Assembly: GCA_034440635.1 (NCBI GenBank) | Contig: JAOTON010000391.1 | Location: 372,001 to 436,000 of the forward strand | Length of the DNA: 64,000 bases | Reading direction: 5' to 3' | Origin: Lepas anatifera | Lineage: Eukaryota; Arthropoda; Thecostraca; Lepadidae | Shown here: positions 33,830 through 46,429 of the stretch, one piece after another | Layout: every line of letters begins with the position of its first letter | How positions within the stretch are numbered: the stretch's first letter is position 1 | The notes under the pieces: generated by a model | Told to the model about the DNA's origin: nothing | Database searches by the model: none | Seen by the model: only the letters and a program-made list of their open reading frames with translations | Program-made: the position numbers and the translations under genes

Positions 33830-36800
33830 CGTAAAAGACTATAACTTCGATAAGTCTGATTGTCTTGTCAAATTTATGGGTCGCCATTGAAGTTCCGCTG
33901 ATTGGATCCGCCAACCTTTCCTGATATTCTTACGATAATTTTGGATTTGTTGCGTGATCTGGAGTTGGTTTGGCTCTGGTCACGTGCCACGGCATTGTCG
34001 GACGATGACAGAAGTGAGTGCTGAGACGGTGTCCGACGATGCCAAAAGTGAGTGCTGATCTGACGCCGACGCTGAGGTTCAGCTGAAACCTGGTCTCTCT
34101 CAGTTAGGGGTGAGTGATGCCGCCGACCCGCGCGAATAATGCACTGGCCAGCTATTCATCACACCGGGTGCCGTGATAACGACCCTCACCGACGCCCCCA
34201 AAGTTCAGGGCTCACCCAACGGCCACCAGGGCATTTGTAGCCGAAGTGCCGCTGTTGTTTGGTTTAAACAGCAGGCACGTGCCGTGTACCCGGAGCGTTC
34301 CGCCTGGGCTCGCCGGGACGTCTACAACTTCACTTGTCCGGGGACCCTGCAGTTTGCAGTTAAACAAAGGGCACGGCCGGGAGCACCGCGTAAGTGCAGT
34401 AATTCGAGCGAACTTGGTGAGTCTTTTAAGCGGCAGCAGCCTCAGCGCCGCCTTAGCGGGCGGGCAGGTGGTGGTTTCAGCACGCTCTGTGTGCAGGGTG
34501 CGCTCCACTACCGGTGCAGCCGGTCAGATCCCGGCATATAAGGTCAGAGCCAAAAGGCGGCGGCCGGATCAGCGAGCACGTCAGGATTCACTCTTGCCTG
34601 TGCAGACGGCGCTATGGCGAGTGTCGCGCCCGACAGTGGGCACTGCTGCCCTTTAGGGAGATGGTTAGTCACGGCTGCAGCAACTCGGAGAATCGCACCC
34701 AAAACCGGTCCGGCGGCCGCAGTCGGTGCTGGCGCTCCCTGCTGATGAAACCGCCCCAGGACTAGAATATCAGCCATCAATACTGATGGTACCTCATGCT
34801 ACGTGCTTTATTTGTATGTAAATTATGTGAAATACCAGCCATCAATGCTGCTGGTACGACATGGTAATGTCACAATGTTTTATTTCCTAGGCGAAATATC
34901 TCAAATATAATTAATCAAAACTCTTAGCATCTCATACTGCAGTACACTACTTTTCACGACCGTATCGAACATGGAAGCAGCGATGTTGCTATGACGTCGG
35001 AGTAGATGCACGCTCACCTGTGGACAGGTCATCAGTTATCGAGTCTCTGAATGGACCATGTTGGCCAGGTAGGTGTCAGTGCGATTTCTCGCTCAGGATT
35101 GACGACGAGACGATACGAACAGACGGCAACGGGTTCCTCAGCAAATCTGCCGTCACCTGCGGCATGCACTTACACACTGGAGGCGTTGTCAGTCATGCAT
35201 CAAGCTCAAACGTTTCTACGGCGCGGCGGTCTCCTTCAGTTAGCCCGGGCTGATGACCACACTGTGGGAATATTGATAGGTCTTAGTCACCAGCCTAGAC
35301 GCTATCTTGGTGTTAAATGCACTAACGCTCAATTGCGCTTTGTTGAATTTTATATTACACAAAGATGGCATATTAGCTCTTATCCACAGAGGTTGATCGA
35401 GGGGGGGCAAAGAGGCACTTGCCCCACCCCCTCCTCAGATCGACCCTCAGCGGCTCTGAAATGATCACGACGCCCCCTGAAATGTCTGAAATGTCCCCCA
35501 GGATTTCCGTATCGCCACCCTCACGATAGGATTTGGCACCCGCTTGAGTTTTACCGTCCGAAAGAAGCACCCGCTGGTCCGCCGGATGTCGCATCACCCC
35601 GTCATTCTCCCCCTCCCCCCCGCTGGGTCCGCATATGCCCTTTCATACTCATTTCAAACAAACATGTTCAAGGTGTTTGTTTCGTGTCCTAGCTGAGATT
35701 TGTATCTGGTTACTAACTTAGTCATTCCACAACAGTTAGTGGTTTCGCAACCTTGTGGTCATTGTGATTCTTGTTTCCCTGATAGCCCCACGCTGGCCCT
35801 GAGCGCGCCAAAGCACCCTAACGACCTGACTGATCCGATATTGACTCAGGAAGGAAGCAGACTGTGTGACCATCTCTCTATTTGACATGCGGTGAAGGAC
35901 GCATGTTCGACATGGACATAATCACTGGTGGATCTGGCGCTGGGGTCGGCGACACAAGGCCTGATTTCCCTCAGGGGTGGGACCGAGACAGGATCTTATA
36001 TTGACACGTGGAGGAGTAGAGCGCTATAAGAATGACTAAAAGCACATGCAAAATACGCAGGTTTTAAGAATGTATGCTGCTAATTTTTTTCGAACCAATC
36101 GATACCGATCGCCTATCGGAAATATCCGAGAAGCATGATTCGTTGGGTTTATGACCGCGTGATGGTTCAGTTATGAGGGACTGAGGGCACGAGCTGCAGG
36201 TGCAGGCTACACACAGCCAGGGGTCGCTCTGCAGTAGCAGCAGAAAGACGACTGCCGTCGACTCGCGTTCGACACCAGGTCGAGAAAGTGACGGTCCAGT
36301 TCTCGCGCTCCACAATCGGTCGTCGCACGATGTCACCTCTCGTGTCGGAGCCTCCCTGAGTGGTGAAACGCTTCGCCGTGCCCCCGGGTCCTGCCCGCGT
36401 CGCTTTGCCGCGCCTCCGGGCTTCGCCCGCGGCGAGAGACAAGCCAACGACCGTCAGAACGGTCATCAGATCTCGCTTCCATGTCTGGCTTTTTACTTGT
36501 TTCCTGTTGTGGTCAGCACATTCCTATGATGTGGCGAATAAAAACCACCCGTGGTACGGGACGGACAGTGGTCATACTGATCTGTCTTTGAGTGCTGCTG
36601 GTGGGACTTTTTTCTATGCCGCGGATGGTATTGTTAGAAGTTTCACTGATTGCAGTGATTATGCTTCTGACTGTGATGAGAAAAGCAAAAGTATTATTTT
36701 AGTATCATATAGCGCCGAGAAAGACAAAAAGTAAACGAGTAAGGAATAAATGATAGTTCTGTTTCATCAGAACCCTGTGGGCTAGCAAACTCATGTCCCC

Positions 36801-37135
36801 ATTTTCCCCTATACGCTGTATTAAAAATGTTCGCATGCATTTATTTCCGCAATTATATTTTACCAAGGGTCAAATTTAAATTAGAGAGGCAGTTAAGATT
36901 CATTCTTGTCTGTCGTTCCCATGGAAGGGAAATTGTCCTTCCCGGAAATGTATTTATCAACATCCTTACCTAGTTACCAAATTAACCTTACAGCAACTTT
37001 TTAAAAAGGTTATAAGCTGGGAGTATGGAACAGGTTTTTCTTTTTGTAGTGGCCAGGTTGAGTATTTAGTGCCGCCGCAGGCACAGGAAGTTGGAGGGGG
37101 CAAGAGGAGGCTGGGCCTGTTTAACAAATTAAATT
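33830..37135. other. Gene-free stretch
   Basis: No gene I can support. GC-rich parts (34020-34700, 36200-36430) yield several open frames without recognised domains. CACTGGTGGATCTGG at 35926 resembles a lone hAT TIR, and a C-rich fold-back lies at 35396-35445. Confidence 0.4.
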
Positions 37136-37140
37136 AAAAA

Positions 37141-37146
37141 TTTTTT

Positions 37147-37180
<34 letters not shown>

Positions 37181-37207
37181 ATTTTTTTAAAAAAAAAAAA
37201 AAAAAAA
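37141..37207. repeat. A-rich low-complexity tract
   Basis: Almost pure A with two T-rich interruptions. It could be a retroelement tail, but no element body was recognised on either side. Confidence 0.8.
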
Positions 37208-37499
37208 TTAAAATTAAGTATAATTGAGAGACAACCGTTTTGAAGAAGCGCCTTCCTAGCGGGACATCGCACCTAAAGCTGAGGCAAAATCTTACATATA
37301 CTGATCTGCATGGTCTCACTGGAATTAAAGTAAAAACATTGTAAGCATACTTATTTTAGATGCCAGGTTACTTCTATTGAACCACGAGCTGGAGTCCGTG
37401 GCTTGCTCCGCCGAGTTCCGCGGACCCAGCCTCCGCTATTCGTGTCGCCTGCCACTGAGTTAATGCCTCGCAGATCCAGCCCTGAGGTGAGATGAATCA

Positions 37500-37970
37500 T
37501 CTGGTCACTCCCGGTAAAGCCATTCGTCGGAGGTCTTGACCACTCGGGGACGAAGAGGGGGCGGAGACGGACGCCGGAGAAGGGGCCGGCGCTGCAGGGG
37601 GCAGGGTCGCCGTGGCGCCGGGAAGGCGGCCACCGCTCCGTGTCCGCTCTGCAGCCGGGCGTCGACGTCGGCACGGTCCCTGCACTGCAGCACGCTGGCC
37701 AATAACCATGTCAAGGTCCGCGAGGACGCCTGATAGGGCGCGATGGGCCGCGCTCGTCACTGCCGGGTCGGCCACACGCGGAACCGCGGCCGACACCGGC
37801 GTAGGCGCCGAGCGCCGGCGGCCAGGACACGGGCCGCGCCGCCGCGCCTCTGTTTACACTGCAGACCGCGCCGCCGCCGGTCATCGGCGAGACGCCGCGT
37901 CCTCCCCGGCTCCGCGTCCTCCCCAACTACCTGCTCACATCAACAGCACGTGAGACGTGGAGAGTAGCAC
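37500..37970. other. CpG-rich patch without a recognised gene
   Basis: About 470 bp very rich in GC and CpG. Open frames exist on both strands in several phases, as expected of GC-rich DNA, and none shows a domain. It could be a CpG-rich promoter or 5' exon of a gene not visible here; nothing in the sequence decides. Confidence 0.35.
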
Positions 37971-39369
37971 CCGGGCCGAAGATGTTAGATCACGGGGTCC
38001 AGTCTCATTTGTGGTGTATCTCTGGCTATATGTTACACATTCGCAAAAGCCCACACTGATGTCATTTATCTATTTTAGATGTGCATTTGATTTTGCGGAA
38101 AACCATTGTCTTGTCAGATTTGGATGGTGGGTTCCAGGGTATTTTATGATTCAATTTCATCTCGGCTGATTTATCGTTCTCCGAGAGGCACTGTTGGGTG
38201 CCGGGTGTTCAAGGCCGCTGCCTGGCATGTGTCGAATCCATGCAGAGGTGTCAAACTTCCCCGATGCCTCCCACCCTCCCTCTTCGCCTGGCACGCTCCT
38301 CCTCCCTTGATCACCACCAATGCTGCACGTGGTAGCAGTGCGGGAGTGGGGCTTGCTGTGTGGAGTGGAAGGTTACCTTAGATTCCCTTTCCTGTCATAA
38401 CCCATGAGCAGTCGCCACTCCAACTCCGAGTTCCGGACCCCGTGCCAACACTTCCGTGGGCTGAGCGGAAGAGCCGTGTCAAGGACCGAGCTCTCGGACC
38501 TAAATAGGATGCCGGCCGCCAGGGGGCGGATTGGTGAGGCAACACAAGGCCCTGCTGCTCGTGCAAAGGTCATACTACCGCTTTAATGAGCTTCGTTCTT
38601 CAATCCACCCATGCTAACAAATAAATATCGCCTATGATCGTGGTACGGAAACGCCCAGGTGTGGGGCGGTGGGTCAGCTGGCGCCGAGGACCAGCGAGAC
38701 CCGGCCTGAGCGCGGGCGCAGGTGTGCCCGTCCGAGTCGTCTAACCTTGAGACAGTTGGGTTTGTCGCGGTCGCCGTCTGTGATGGCCTGCATCGATAAA
38801 CAGCACCGCGACCGCTCGGCCGCCGGGCTATCACAGCTGTACCCGCCAGAAAGCCGCATAAGCCCGCTGGAGGCCTGTAGTGGGCCGACGGGCTGCATTG
38901 TGTGGCTGGAGCTTTCGTCTAATTGCGGGATGGGTGCAGCTGTTAAAAGTTGCCCTGATCAAATCTGATGTAAAACCTGTAAATATGAGGGACTGACTAA
39001 AATTATCAGTTTATATGAATCCCCTCTATTTATTAGTAGCGTTTCTATGCGTCTGTAATATGTGTTTTACCTCGCATCGCTAATCGATTCAGCGTTAGAA
39101 GTGTGCTTCGAACTGACAAACCGGATTGGCAGAGAAGAATATATAGAAGAATATCCCCAACCACAGCTGTCCTCGGTATCCCGAAACCGCACACTTCTGA
39201 CGCCCACCCCGTCCGCAGTGTTGACCGGTACGACGCGCCCAGTCGAACGCGCAGCGACGGCGGTCTTCGCGCCGGGCGCCGCCGACTCTCCTCCAGCCCG
39301 TCGTCGTCGACGCGTCGAAGTCGACACAAGCTCAACCCACGGCAGGTCAGTCCGCTGCGGTGTCATTGA
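37971..39369. other. Gene-free stretch
   Basis: Mixed composition with no supported feature. Confidence 0.4.
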
Positions 39370-39680
39370 GCGCTCACTGTCGCCCCCTCCCTCACTCTCT
39401 CCCAGTCCGCTGATGTGCCGGTGAAGGCTCACTGTCGCCCCCCTCCCAGTCCGCTGATGTGCCGGTGAGGGCTCACTCTCGCCCCCTCCCAGTCCGCTGA
39501 TGTGCCGGTGAGGGCTCACTCTCGCCCCCTCCCAGTCCACTGGGATGCCGGTGAAGGCTCACTGCCTCCTCCCTCCCTCCCAGTCCGCTGATGTGCCGGT
39601 GAAGGCTCACTGCCTCCCCCCCTCCCTCCCAGTCCGCTGATGTGCCGGTGAGCGCTCACTACCCTCCCTCTCCCTCCAGC
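39370..39680. repeat. Minisatellite, unit about 43-46 bp
   Basis: Six tandem units of the form CAGTCCGCTGATGTGCCGGTG followed by A/G-GGCTCACT and a variable C/T-rich linker. Linker length differs between units. Open frames reading through it on both strands are artefacts. Confidence 0.93.
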
Positions 39681-39699
39681 TACCCGCGTGGCGTCAAGC

Positions 39700-42600
39700 T
39701 TTCGTTACGGTGACCAGTGCTTGTCTATGAGGAGATCGGAAGTTGCGTTCGGTCGCCTTACAAAATGCTACACTTCTCAACTATGGTCGTAAATTGCTGA
39801 TGTGATCCGAGCCAGCTTTATTAACAAAGACTTGTTCGATGTAGTCCTCCGGTTTGATCCAGCTCCGGCGTTAGGTAACCCTCCGGTTTGGTAACGTGAT
39901 ACGGAAATGTGCGGCCTGTGTTGCGTTTAGAGCAACATGCTTCGAACACACCTCAAGCCAGTGATTTATATCAGGTAAGGCTTGATTACCTGTTGCAGTT
40001 ACGCTAACAATAGGCACTTGCACCATCTTTATTCGTGACACATTGTTATGCTTAATTGCTTACTGTATGGCGGCTCTTTTCAACTCTGGGTGGTGCTGCC
40101 ACACCGCATTACAGTTAAATACATATCAGCGCACGGAATCTGTCGTGGCTGCTCCGAAATGCCCGCGCTAATTAATTATCACTGTCAATATATCCAGTGG
40201 CTCAAGAAGTAATGTACAATAGTCCAAACCCAATAATATTGATGATAGCTCAGTGAAATAAAAGCCATAAGGGCTTTTTGAGAGAAAAAAATCAAAAGGT
40301 TGCACCTATTTGTTATTTCATAACGGCACAGATCAAAAGCTTGATTGTGTGCTACTGATCCAAGAGGGGGAATATCCTCAAATGAAAATCGTTCCCGTTT
40401 ACAAGCGTAATGCAACAAAGGTCTGAATTTCTGGTCATGCAATTCATACCTCCCTTTTCCAGCAGACCGCCGGAACTCTGAAGTAAAGTATGCGAGCAAT
40501 GTTCTTTTCTGAGGGCTAAGATTTCATTCCAAATAAATGTCCGTGTCTCTACGTCTAGTGATAAGTTCTAAAGTCAAATTATATACATTTGATTATTACT
40601 ATAATTTATTAGGATCACTTTTAGCAGGTGCACGTGAAATGTTACCAACAGGGAGTATTGGCGTGGGTATTTTCTACGGATCCTTTCCACCGGGCCAGAG
40701 AGAAGACGGAAGACAGTTTCCCACCGTGTATTTTGAAAGTAGCGATGAAGCCACTAGGCCACTCTACTCGTTTATGGGGAAACTAAACAAACAAAGACAA
40801 AAATTGAATTATCCCTCACCATAGCTTGTGGGGAACTGGTGCTGAAATTTTACTCTATAAGCCCCTTATTAAGATCAGTAGCTTAAGTGTCGAAAAAGAA
40901 AACCTCACAGGATGGGCTGGACTAGCGCTTCGAATCGACCATACTTCTTGATAAGACTAGGGAAACGGTAGTGTATCTTATTTACGGTCCAGCCGCAATA
41001 TTAAGATGCTATTACCCCTATTTGTTTTTTTCAAACGATTTCCAAGTTTCAGCTGACGTCGGGAATGAAGCAATATCTTAGTGAAGAGCCTGAACAAAGA
41101 TTTCTGTGCCTCATTGAAATTATCGTGGAGATATCTCTTGTGTGATGCTTAATGTGGATCATGGTACATTTAACTAATCAGATTTGCAAGGGATGGGCTA
41201 TAACATTTATCCTAAGGTAAGATCAACTTGTCTTAAAAATGGCGGATTTCAAATATGATTGTATCTAGGCATGTTCAGAGACTATGTGGAGGTGGTTACG
41301 AAACTGTGTCAGTGTATGGATAAAGCTAAACAATTTGACAAGGTGAATTAAAATCCATTTTCAAGTCTTGCACGCCTTGGCATTGGTGGCGTCTGGACGG
41401 CTTTACAAAGCTATGAACTTTGTTGGCAATTTTAATTTCCCACAACTGTCAGCAGTCACGAGCTGCCTGCATCCAGCATGCTCGGCAGCACGCGTTTGTC
41501 TTTGGCCGGAGAGCCACCATCGTGACGGTGGATCCACATTCCTCCGGCTCTGAAGACGACATTACCCAGCGGCGTCTCCCAAAGTTTTATCCCGAAATGG
41601 CCCACTATCAGGCTTAATCACGTTACAACGTCAGTTTTAAGGCCTGCGCAGACGACCTCAGCCGTAAAAGAAGCCCGGATTTAACGTTGCTGGAACTGGC
41701 TTTCCGTGGAAGTTGAGGAGTGTTTTATACTGAGCCCCGGGGCACTGTTTGCAGCGGCGTTTGAGGGAGTCAGCCTTTCCGTTTTGATGGTCTGCTTTTC
41801 TCTGCACTGTTTAACCAAGAGTGCCATTTCGTTCAAGTTTGAACATTAAACGGGCTAGGCCGGAATGATGGTGAGTTGAACTCTGATCCCTTATTCTTTA
41901 CCGAATTCCTCCGATGAACTGAGGCCTTGTGTTCAGTGTTAGATACAGTGAATAATAGTTGCTGTAAACACCCGGCCCTTGAGTTTAATCATGGTGAGTG
42001 CACTTCTATACCAACCATAAATTTGTATATTAATCAGCGACACTTATGTGTACACATTCAAAGCAGGGGTCACATCAACAATGTTTAATATATGAAAAAC
42101 CAGCATAGGTACAGCAACATCCCAGGCGTTTTTCTATGCTCAAGACGGCACCCGATGGAGGTTCCTAAGTTTCCCGTCGTCTATTTTTCTGAGGTGGCCG
42201 GAAAACGGCAGGGGAGGCTTACAAATTACTTATCCACATGTCAGAGAATCAATGTTCCCCTAATTTGTGAAATAGTTTTGGACAGCAAATAAGAATTATG
42301 TTCTTAGATGTTTTAAAAATCAGAATTATCTTTTAGATAGCCAGAGATACGCTGTCGCACCAGTTCAGCCGTCTTGTAGGCTCATTGATAAAGTTATGAT
42401 GCCATGTGATCGGGATGGTGTGCCGTTGTTAGCTCAGACAAAAGCGAATGTCGAGACCAAAGGTCACAATGTCAAAGATCAATAAAATATCAACATTTTA
42501 GGTTCAGAGACCCCGATACTTCCCGCAATACGATGACACTCGTATGAGGCGTGCCTACGATGTATGACGTCATAGTAAACGCCCGGCCCGGTTGGCCTCT

Positions 42601-42860
42601 GAGCCACCTTTGCCCTGGTGGGGAATGTTCAAACCCCCTCGATCTCGGCTTCTCTGCGGGATAGTGACAAAAGGCGAAAACTGGTGGATAGCTCATCAAA
42701 ATTCGTGACGAAACTAAATCAGTGACTTTTTGACTCAGGTCAATATTTAGGTTATGACAAGTCAAATCAGGTGATAAGTTAGAGAAGAGTTTCTGAACTC
42801 TAGCGTCTGACAGAGTTGAGTTAGTAATAAATTGAGGCAGAGTGACAGAGACAGAGTCAT
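39700..42860. other. Gene-free stretch
   Basis: AT-rich sequence with no gene that I recognise. Two short open frames (40537-40824 and 42092-42292, plus strand) share a vague FP-x-VYF motif, too weak to interpret. Confidence 0.4.
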
Positions 42861-42864
42861 CTGA

Positions 42865-42920
42865 CAGACTTGAGACAGACAGACAGACAAGTAGACAGAC
42901 AGACAGACAGACAAGCAGAC
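42865..42920. repeat. (GACA)n microsatellite
   Basis: Imperfect tetranucleotide GACA repeats with two interruptions, set in a longer ACAGA-rich stretch from about 42835. Confidence 0.85.
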
Positions 42921-42999
42921 AGAGAACATTTCACTGAGTTGAGTAATAAATATGTAGGCACAATTTTCTTCCTCTCGTTACGGCAAATCAAATGACGTA

Positions 43000-43664
43000 T
43001 TATATGACCATACTAAGTCAAAACATACAAATGGTTTGACCCAAGATCTGGTCAAAATCACCATCTGGCCTAGCATAGTCAATATGGATATCAATCGACT
43101 GGCAACAATACTCAAAATTTAATGGTAAAATAAAAGCGTTATCATAATTTCCTGCAAAGTTATTGACCCAAGTCTGAAAACCTGCTTAAGTAGTCCAAAT
43201 GACCTCTCCTGGGTCACAGGTTTAAACTTTCAATATGAATCTGGAAAGGGGCCTAGGATACTACGATTTGGAGAATAGCAAGGTATTGTAAGTTTTATCC
43301 ACATAAATAAAACTCTTTTTGGCCAATTCTCGTTTTCCCTATGCCTTTACACAGGAGAGGTCATGATCCCTACCCGACCCTTGGTCATTGCTATGAAAAA
43401 TCCCGGCATAAATTTTGTGGCACTCGGTGGGACGTGACATGAGCGTCAATTTGATAGATTAACCCTGTTCTTACTTATGTTTGGAGGTGAGGTCACTCGA
43501 CCTGCATTGGTTACCTGACCTGACATGACCCAACCATAAAATTTGGGAAAGATTTTAAAATTGATCCAGTACAAGGTCTGTTAAGTACTGTACGCATCGC
43601 TCCCCATTTTTCAGTGCCGTCGGAAAAAACCGAGGGGATGTTCAAATACCCACCGGGACGAGGG
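43000..43664 (-). mobile_element. TTAA element, AGGTCA-containing, partial
   Basis: On the minus strand the terminus reads TTAA (43665-43668) then CCCTCGTCCCGGTGGG, and shortly after CTCGGTTTTTTCCGACGG, the common subterminal module of this superfamily. Several GGTCA or TGACC motifs follow to about 43000. The other terminus is not recognisable, so the outer limit is a guess. Confidence 0.55.
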
Positions 43665-43809
43665 TTAAGTGCATTAAATTATAAGGTCAAGACAAAGGCC
43701 ATTCGTCAATGTCAAACCATCACTTCTTTCTTAATTGCTGGTATAAGTATTGTTATTACAGTTTATGTACATTGTACAGAATATATCATATTATGACAGC
43801 ATCTGCAGT

Positions 43810-44370
43810 GGCCGTGTTCGAGGGGTGCCCGTACGTCCCCGTTAGCCGCGGCTGAGTAAATGTCCTTCCCTCCCCCGAAGCCATGACTGAGGGGTGACCA
43901 TCCCTTTCCCCATGGCCGTGGCCGAGGTGGTGACCGTCCGTGCCACGTAGCGGTGAATGAGGGGCGTCCGTCCCTCTCGGCCGCGGCTGAAGGCTGCCCG
44001 TCCCGAACCCGTGACCGCGGCTGCGGAAGCCTCCGTCCGTCCCTTTGGGGGACGACTGTCCGCTCCTGTAAGGGGACGCCCGTCTATCTGTGTGAGAGCG
44101 ACCGGTCCGTCTTTTTGAGGGGGCGCCCGTCCGTTTGTGTGAGAGTGCGTCTGGTCCGTCGCTGTGAGGGGGCGCCCGCCCGTTGTTGTGAGGACGCCCG
44201 GTCCATCTTTGTGAGTGGTGTTCGTCCGTTGCTGCGAGGCCGCCCTGTCCGTTCCTGTGAGGAGGCGCTCGTCCGTCTTGAGGGCGCCCGGTCTATCGCT
44301 ATGAGGTGGCGCCCGTCCGTTGCTGTAAGGGGGTGCCCGTTCGGTGCTGTGAGGAGTGCTCGTCCATCGC
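43810..44370. repeat. Two degenerate GC-rich minisatellites
   Basis: 43810-44040 repeats GGCCGCGGCTGAGGGG-like units of about 42 bp. 44040-44370 repeats GCCCGTCCGTTGCTGTGAGG-like units of about 27-30 bp, roughly a dozen times. Divergence between units is high. The 190-residue minus-strand frame across it is repeat-derived. Confidence 0.75.
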
Positions 44371-45019
44371 TGTTGTGCAGTTTCTGGGAGGGTGCTGTTC
44401 GGCCCTGACAGCATTCGGCGCGGCCTGAGAGGTGCGATCTCTGTCAGAGCACCCGCCGGCGGGCTCAGGCCAGCACGCTACCCCGCATCCAACTGCTGCT
44501 CCTCCATGCAGTTTGTGCATAACGAGTGCAGGTGTTGGCCGCCCACCGCCGACTTATCTACATGTCAGGGCGGAGCTCATATCGATCGCTCACAGTTTCT
44601 GCACGCTTCTCATGGTTTTGACACGCCACAACTCACATTCCTTTGGTAGACTGCCAAGTGCTCTCATGGCGCAGTTTGGCACGCTATGGTAGTTCATGAA
44701 TCAGAATAAATGGACCTCGTTGGACCAAATTTGGGGTCCTAGCTTTCTGAGTGGCATGGCATTGAGCCGTATAGGCTGGGCAGTTGAAGCGTTGTCAACC
44801 TCTAGTAAATGAAAACAAGAAGTGATGAGGGAAATGCAGCCGGTGTTCTTTGGTAAAAACACTCTTAGGTAAAAGGTAATTTCCACCAACTATTGGATCC
44901 TTCAGTAATATACTTGCGTTCAGCACCGAGTATATCGTTTACACATGGGGCCAGCGGGCCCGGGGCTACCCCGGAAATCATAAAGCGGGCCTGAGAGGTC
45001 TCGCTCTCGCTCACGCTCT

Positions 45020-45194
<175 letters not shown>

Positions 45195-45221
45195 CCAAAG
45201 CTTGCTTTGGCTGGTTCGGTT

Positions 45222-46420
45222 TCGTGATAACCGAGGCCACCGTAAAACACCAGCCAACAATAGTGTGATAACCGAGAACACTGTAGAATACTAGCCAACA
45301 AGAGCATGATAACTGAGATTTGTCAGACCAATTCGCTACGTAAACTCATACAAAGACTCATTCTACCCTGCAGTGATCGCCTCATGGAACCAGCTGCCTC
45401 AGTCTCTTGCGAAGTCTGGAAGTTTAGAAGAATTTAAACGCGGCCTTGAATTGTTCAAGATAAATTAATATTCGAACCCTAGCAAAATTGTGAGTATTGT
45501 CTTGAAATTGTATCAGTTGTTGTGACATTCATCATCATCCATTTTATGTTGTACATGTCATTTCTCTGTGCAAAAATGCTCGTAAGAGTCAGGCACAATA
45601 AAGGGAGGGCAAGAGAACACCGTGAAATACCAGCCAAACAAGAGCGTGATAACCGAGAACACTGGAATACCAGTCAACAATAGCATGATAACCGAGGACA
45701 CCGTGGAATACAAGCCAACAAGAGCGTGATAACCGAGAACACCGTGGAATATCAGCCAAACATAGCGTGATAACCGAGAACACCGTGAAATACCAGCCAA
45801 ACAAGAGCGTGATAGCCGAGAACACTGTGGAATACCAGCCAAGCATAGCGTGATAACCGAGAACACCGTGGAATATCAGCCAACAATAGAGTGATAACCG
45901 AGAACACTGTGGAATACCAGCCAACAATAGCGTGATAACCAAGAACACCGTGGAATACAAGCCAACAAGAGCGTGATAACCGAGAATACCGTGGAATAGC
46001 AGCCAACCATAGCGTGATAACCGAGAACACCGTGGAATATTAGCCAAACAAGAGCGTGATAACCGAGAATACTGTGGAATGCCAGCCAACTATAGCGTGA
46101 TAACCGAGGACACCGTGGAATACCAGCCAAACAAGAGCGTGATAACCGAGAACACTGTGGAATACCAGCCAACAATAGCGTGATAACCGAAAACACCGTG
46201 GAATACCAGCCAAATAAGAGTGTGATAACCGAGAACACTGTGGAATACCAGCCAACAATAGCGTGATAACCGAGAGCACCTTGCACTTACCAGCCAATAA
46301 GAGCGTGATAGGTAATGTCACCGTAGAATACCAGCTACCAAGGGTGAACCGAGGTCACCGTAAAACACCGGCCAACAAGAGCGTGGTAGCCGAGGCCACC
46401 GTAGAATACCAGTGGGGCTG
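45222..46420. repeat. 41-42 bp minisatellite/satellite array
   Basis: About 20 copies of a unit starting GTGATAACCGAGAACACCGT and ending in CAACAATAGC or CAAACAAGAGC. These two endings give 41- and 42-bp forms that are interspersed, so lengths drift between frames. The minus strand lacks stop codons in all three frames of most units, which explains several overlapping open frames of 90-170 codons. The array is interrupted at 45319-45612 by a LINE fragment, and its edges (45222-45318, 46300-46420) are more diverged. Confidence 0.95.
45319..45612 (+). mobile_element. 5'-truncated LINE inserted in the satellite array
   Basis: Codons 45322-45468 end a reverse-transcriptase-type ORF2: SFYPAVIASWNQLPQSL, then EEFKRGLELFKIN and a stop. 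This matches the xFFPRTIxxWNxLP C-terminus of many non-LTR elements. About 130 bases of 3' UTR follow, with AATAAA at 45597-45602. GAGA lies at both edges (45315-45318 and 45613-45616) and the satellite phase resumes after it. Only the last 48 codons are present, so it is a dead 5'-truncated insertion. Confidence 0.8.
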
Positions 46421-46429
46421 GAGCGATGA

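Noticed and set aside
36360..36734. 124-codon plus-strand frame with a hydrophobic WLFTCFLLWSAHSYD stretch
   Set aside because: The stretch resembles a signal peptide but lies inside the frame after a GC-rich segment. No domain, promoter or splice support was found.
40537..42292. Two short frames sharing FPTVYF / FPVVYF
   Set aside because: The similarity covers only a few residues and the DNA around it does not align convincingly.
42585..42660. tRNA-like boxes
   Set aside because: A-box-like and B-box-like strings occur in the wrong order for a tRNA or SINE.
45589..46286. Overlapping minus-strand frames with repeated VLGYHA/VFSVITLL/CSRLSR strings
   Set aside because: They are one 41-42 bp satellite unit read in its three phases. 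The frames are open only because the unit lacks stop codons on that strand.
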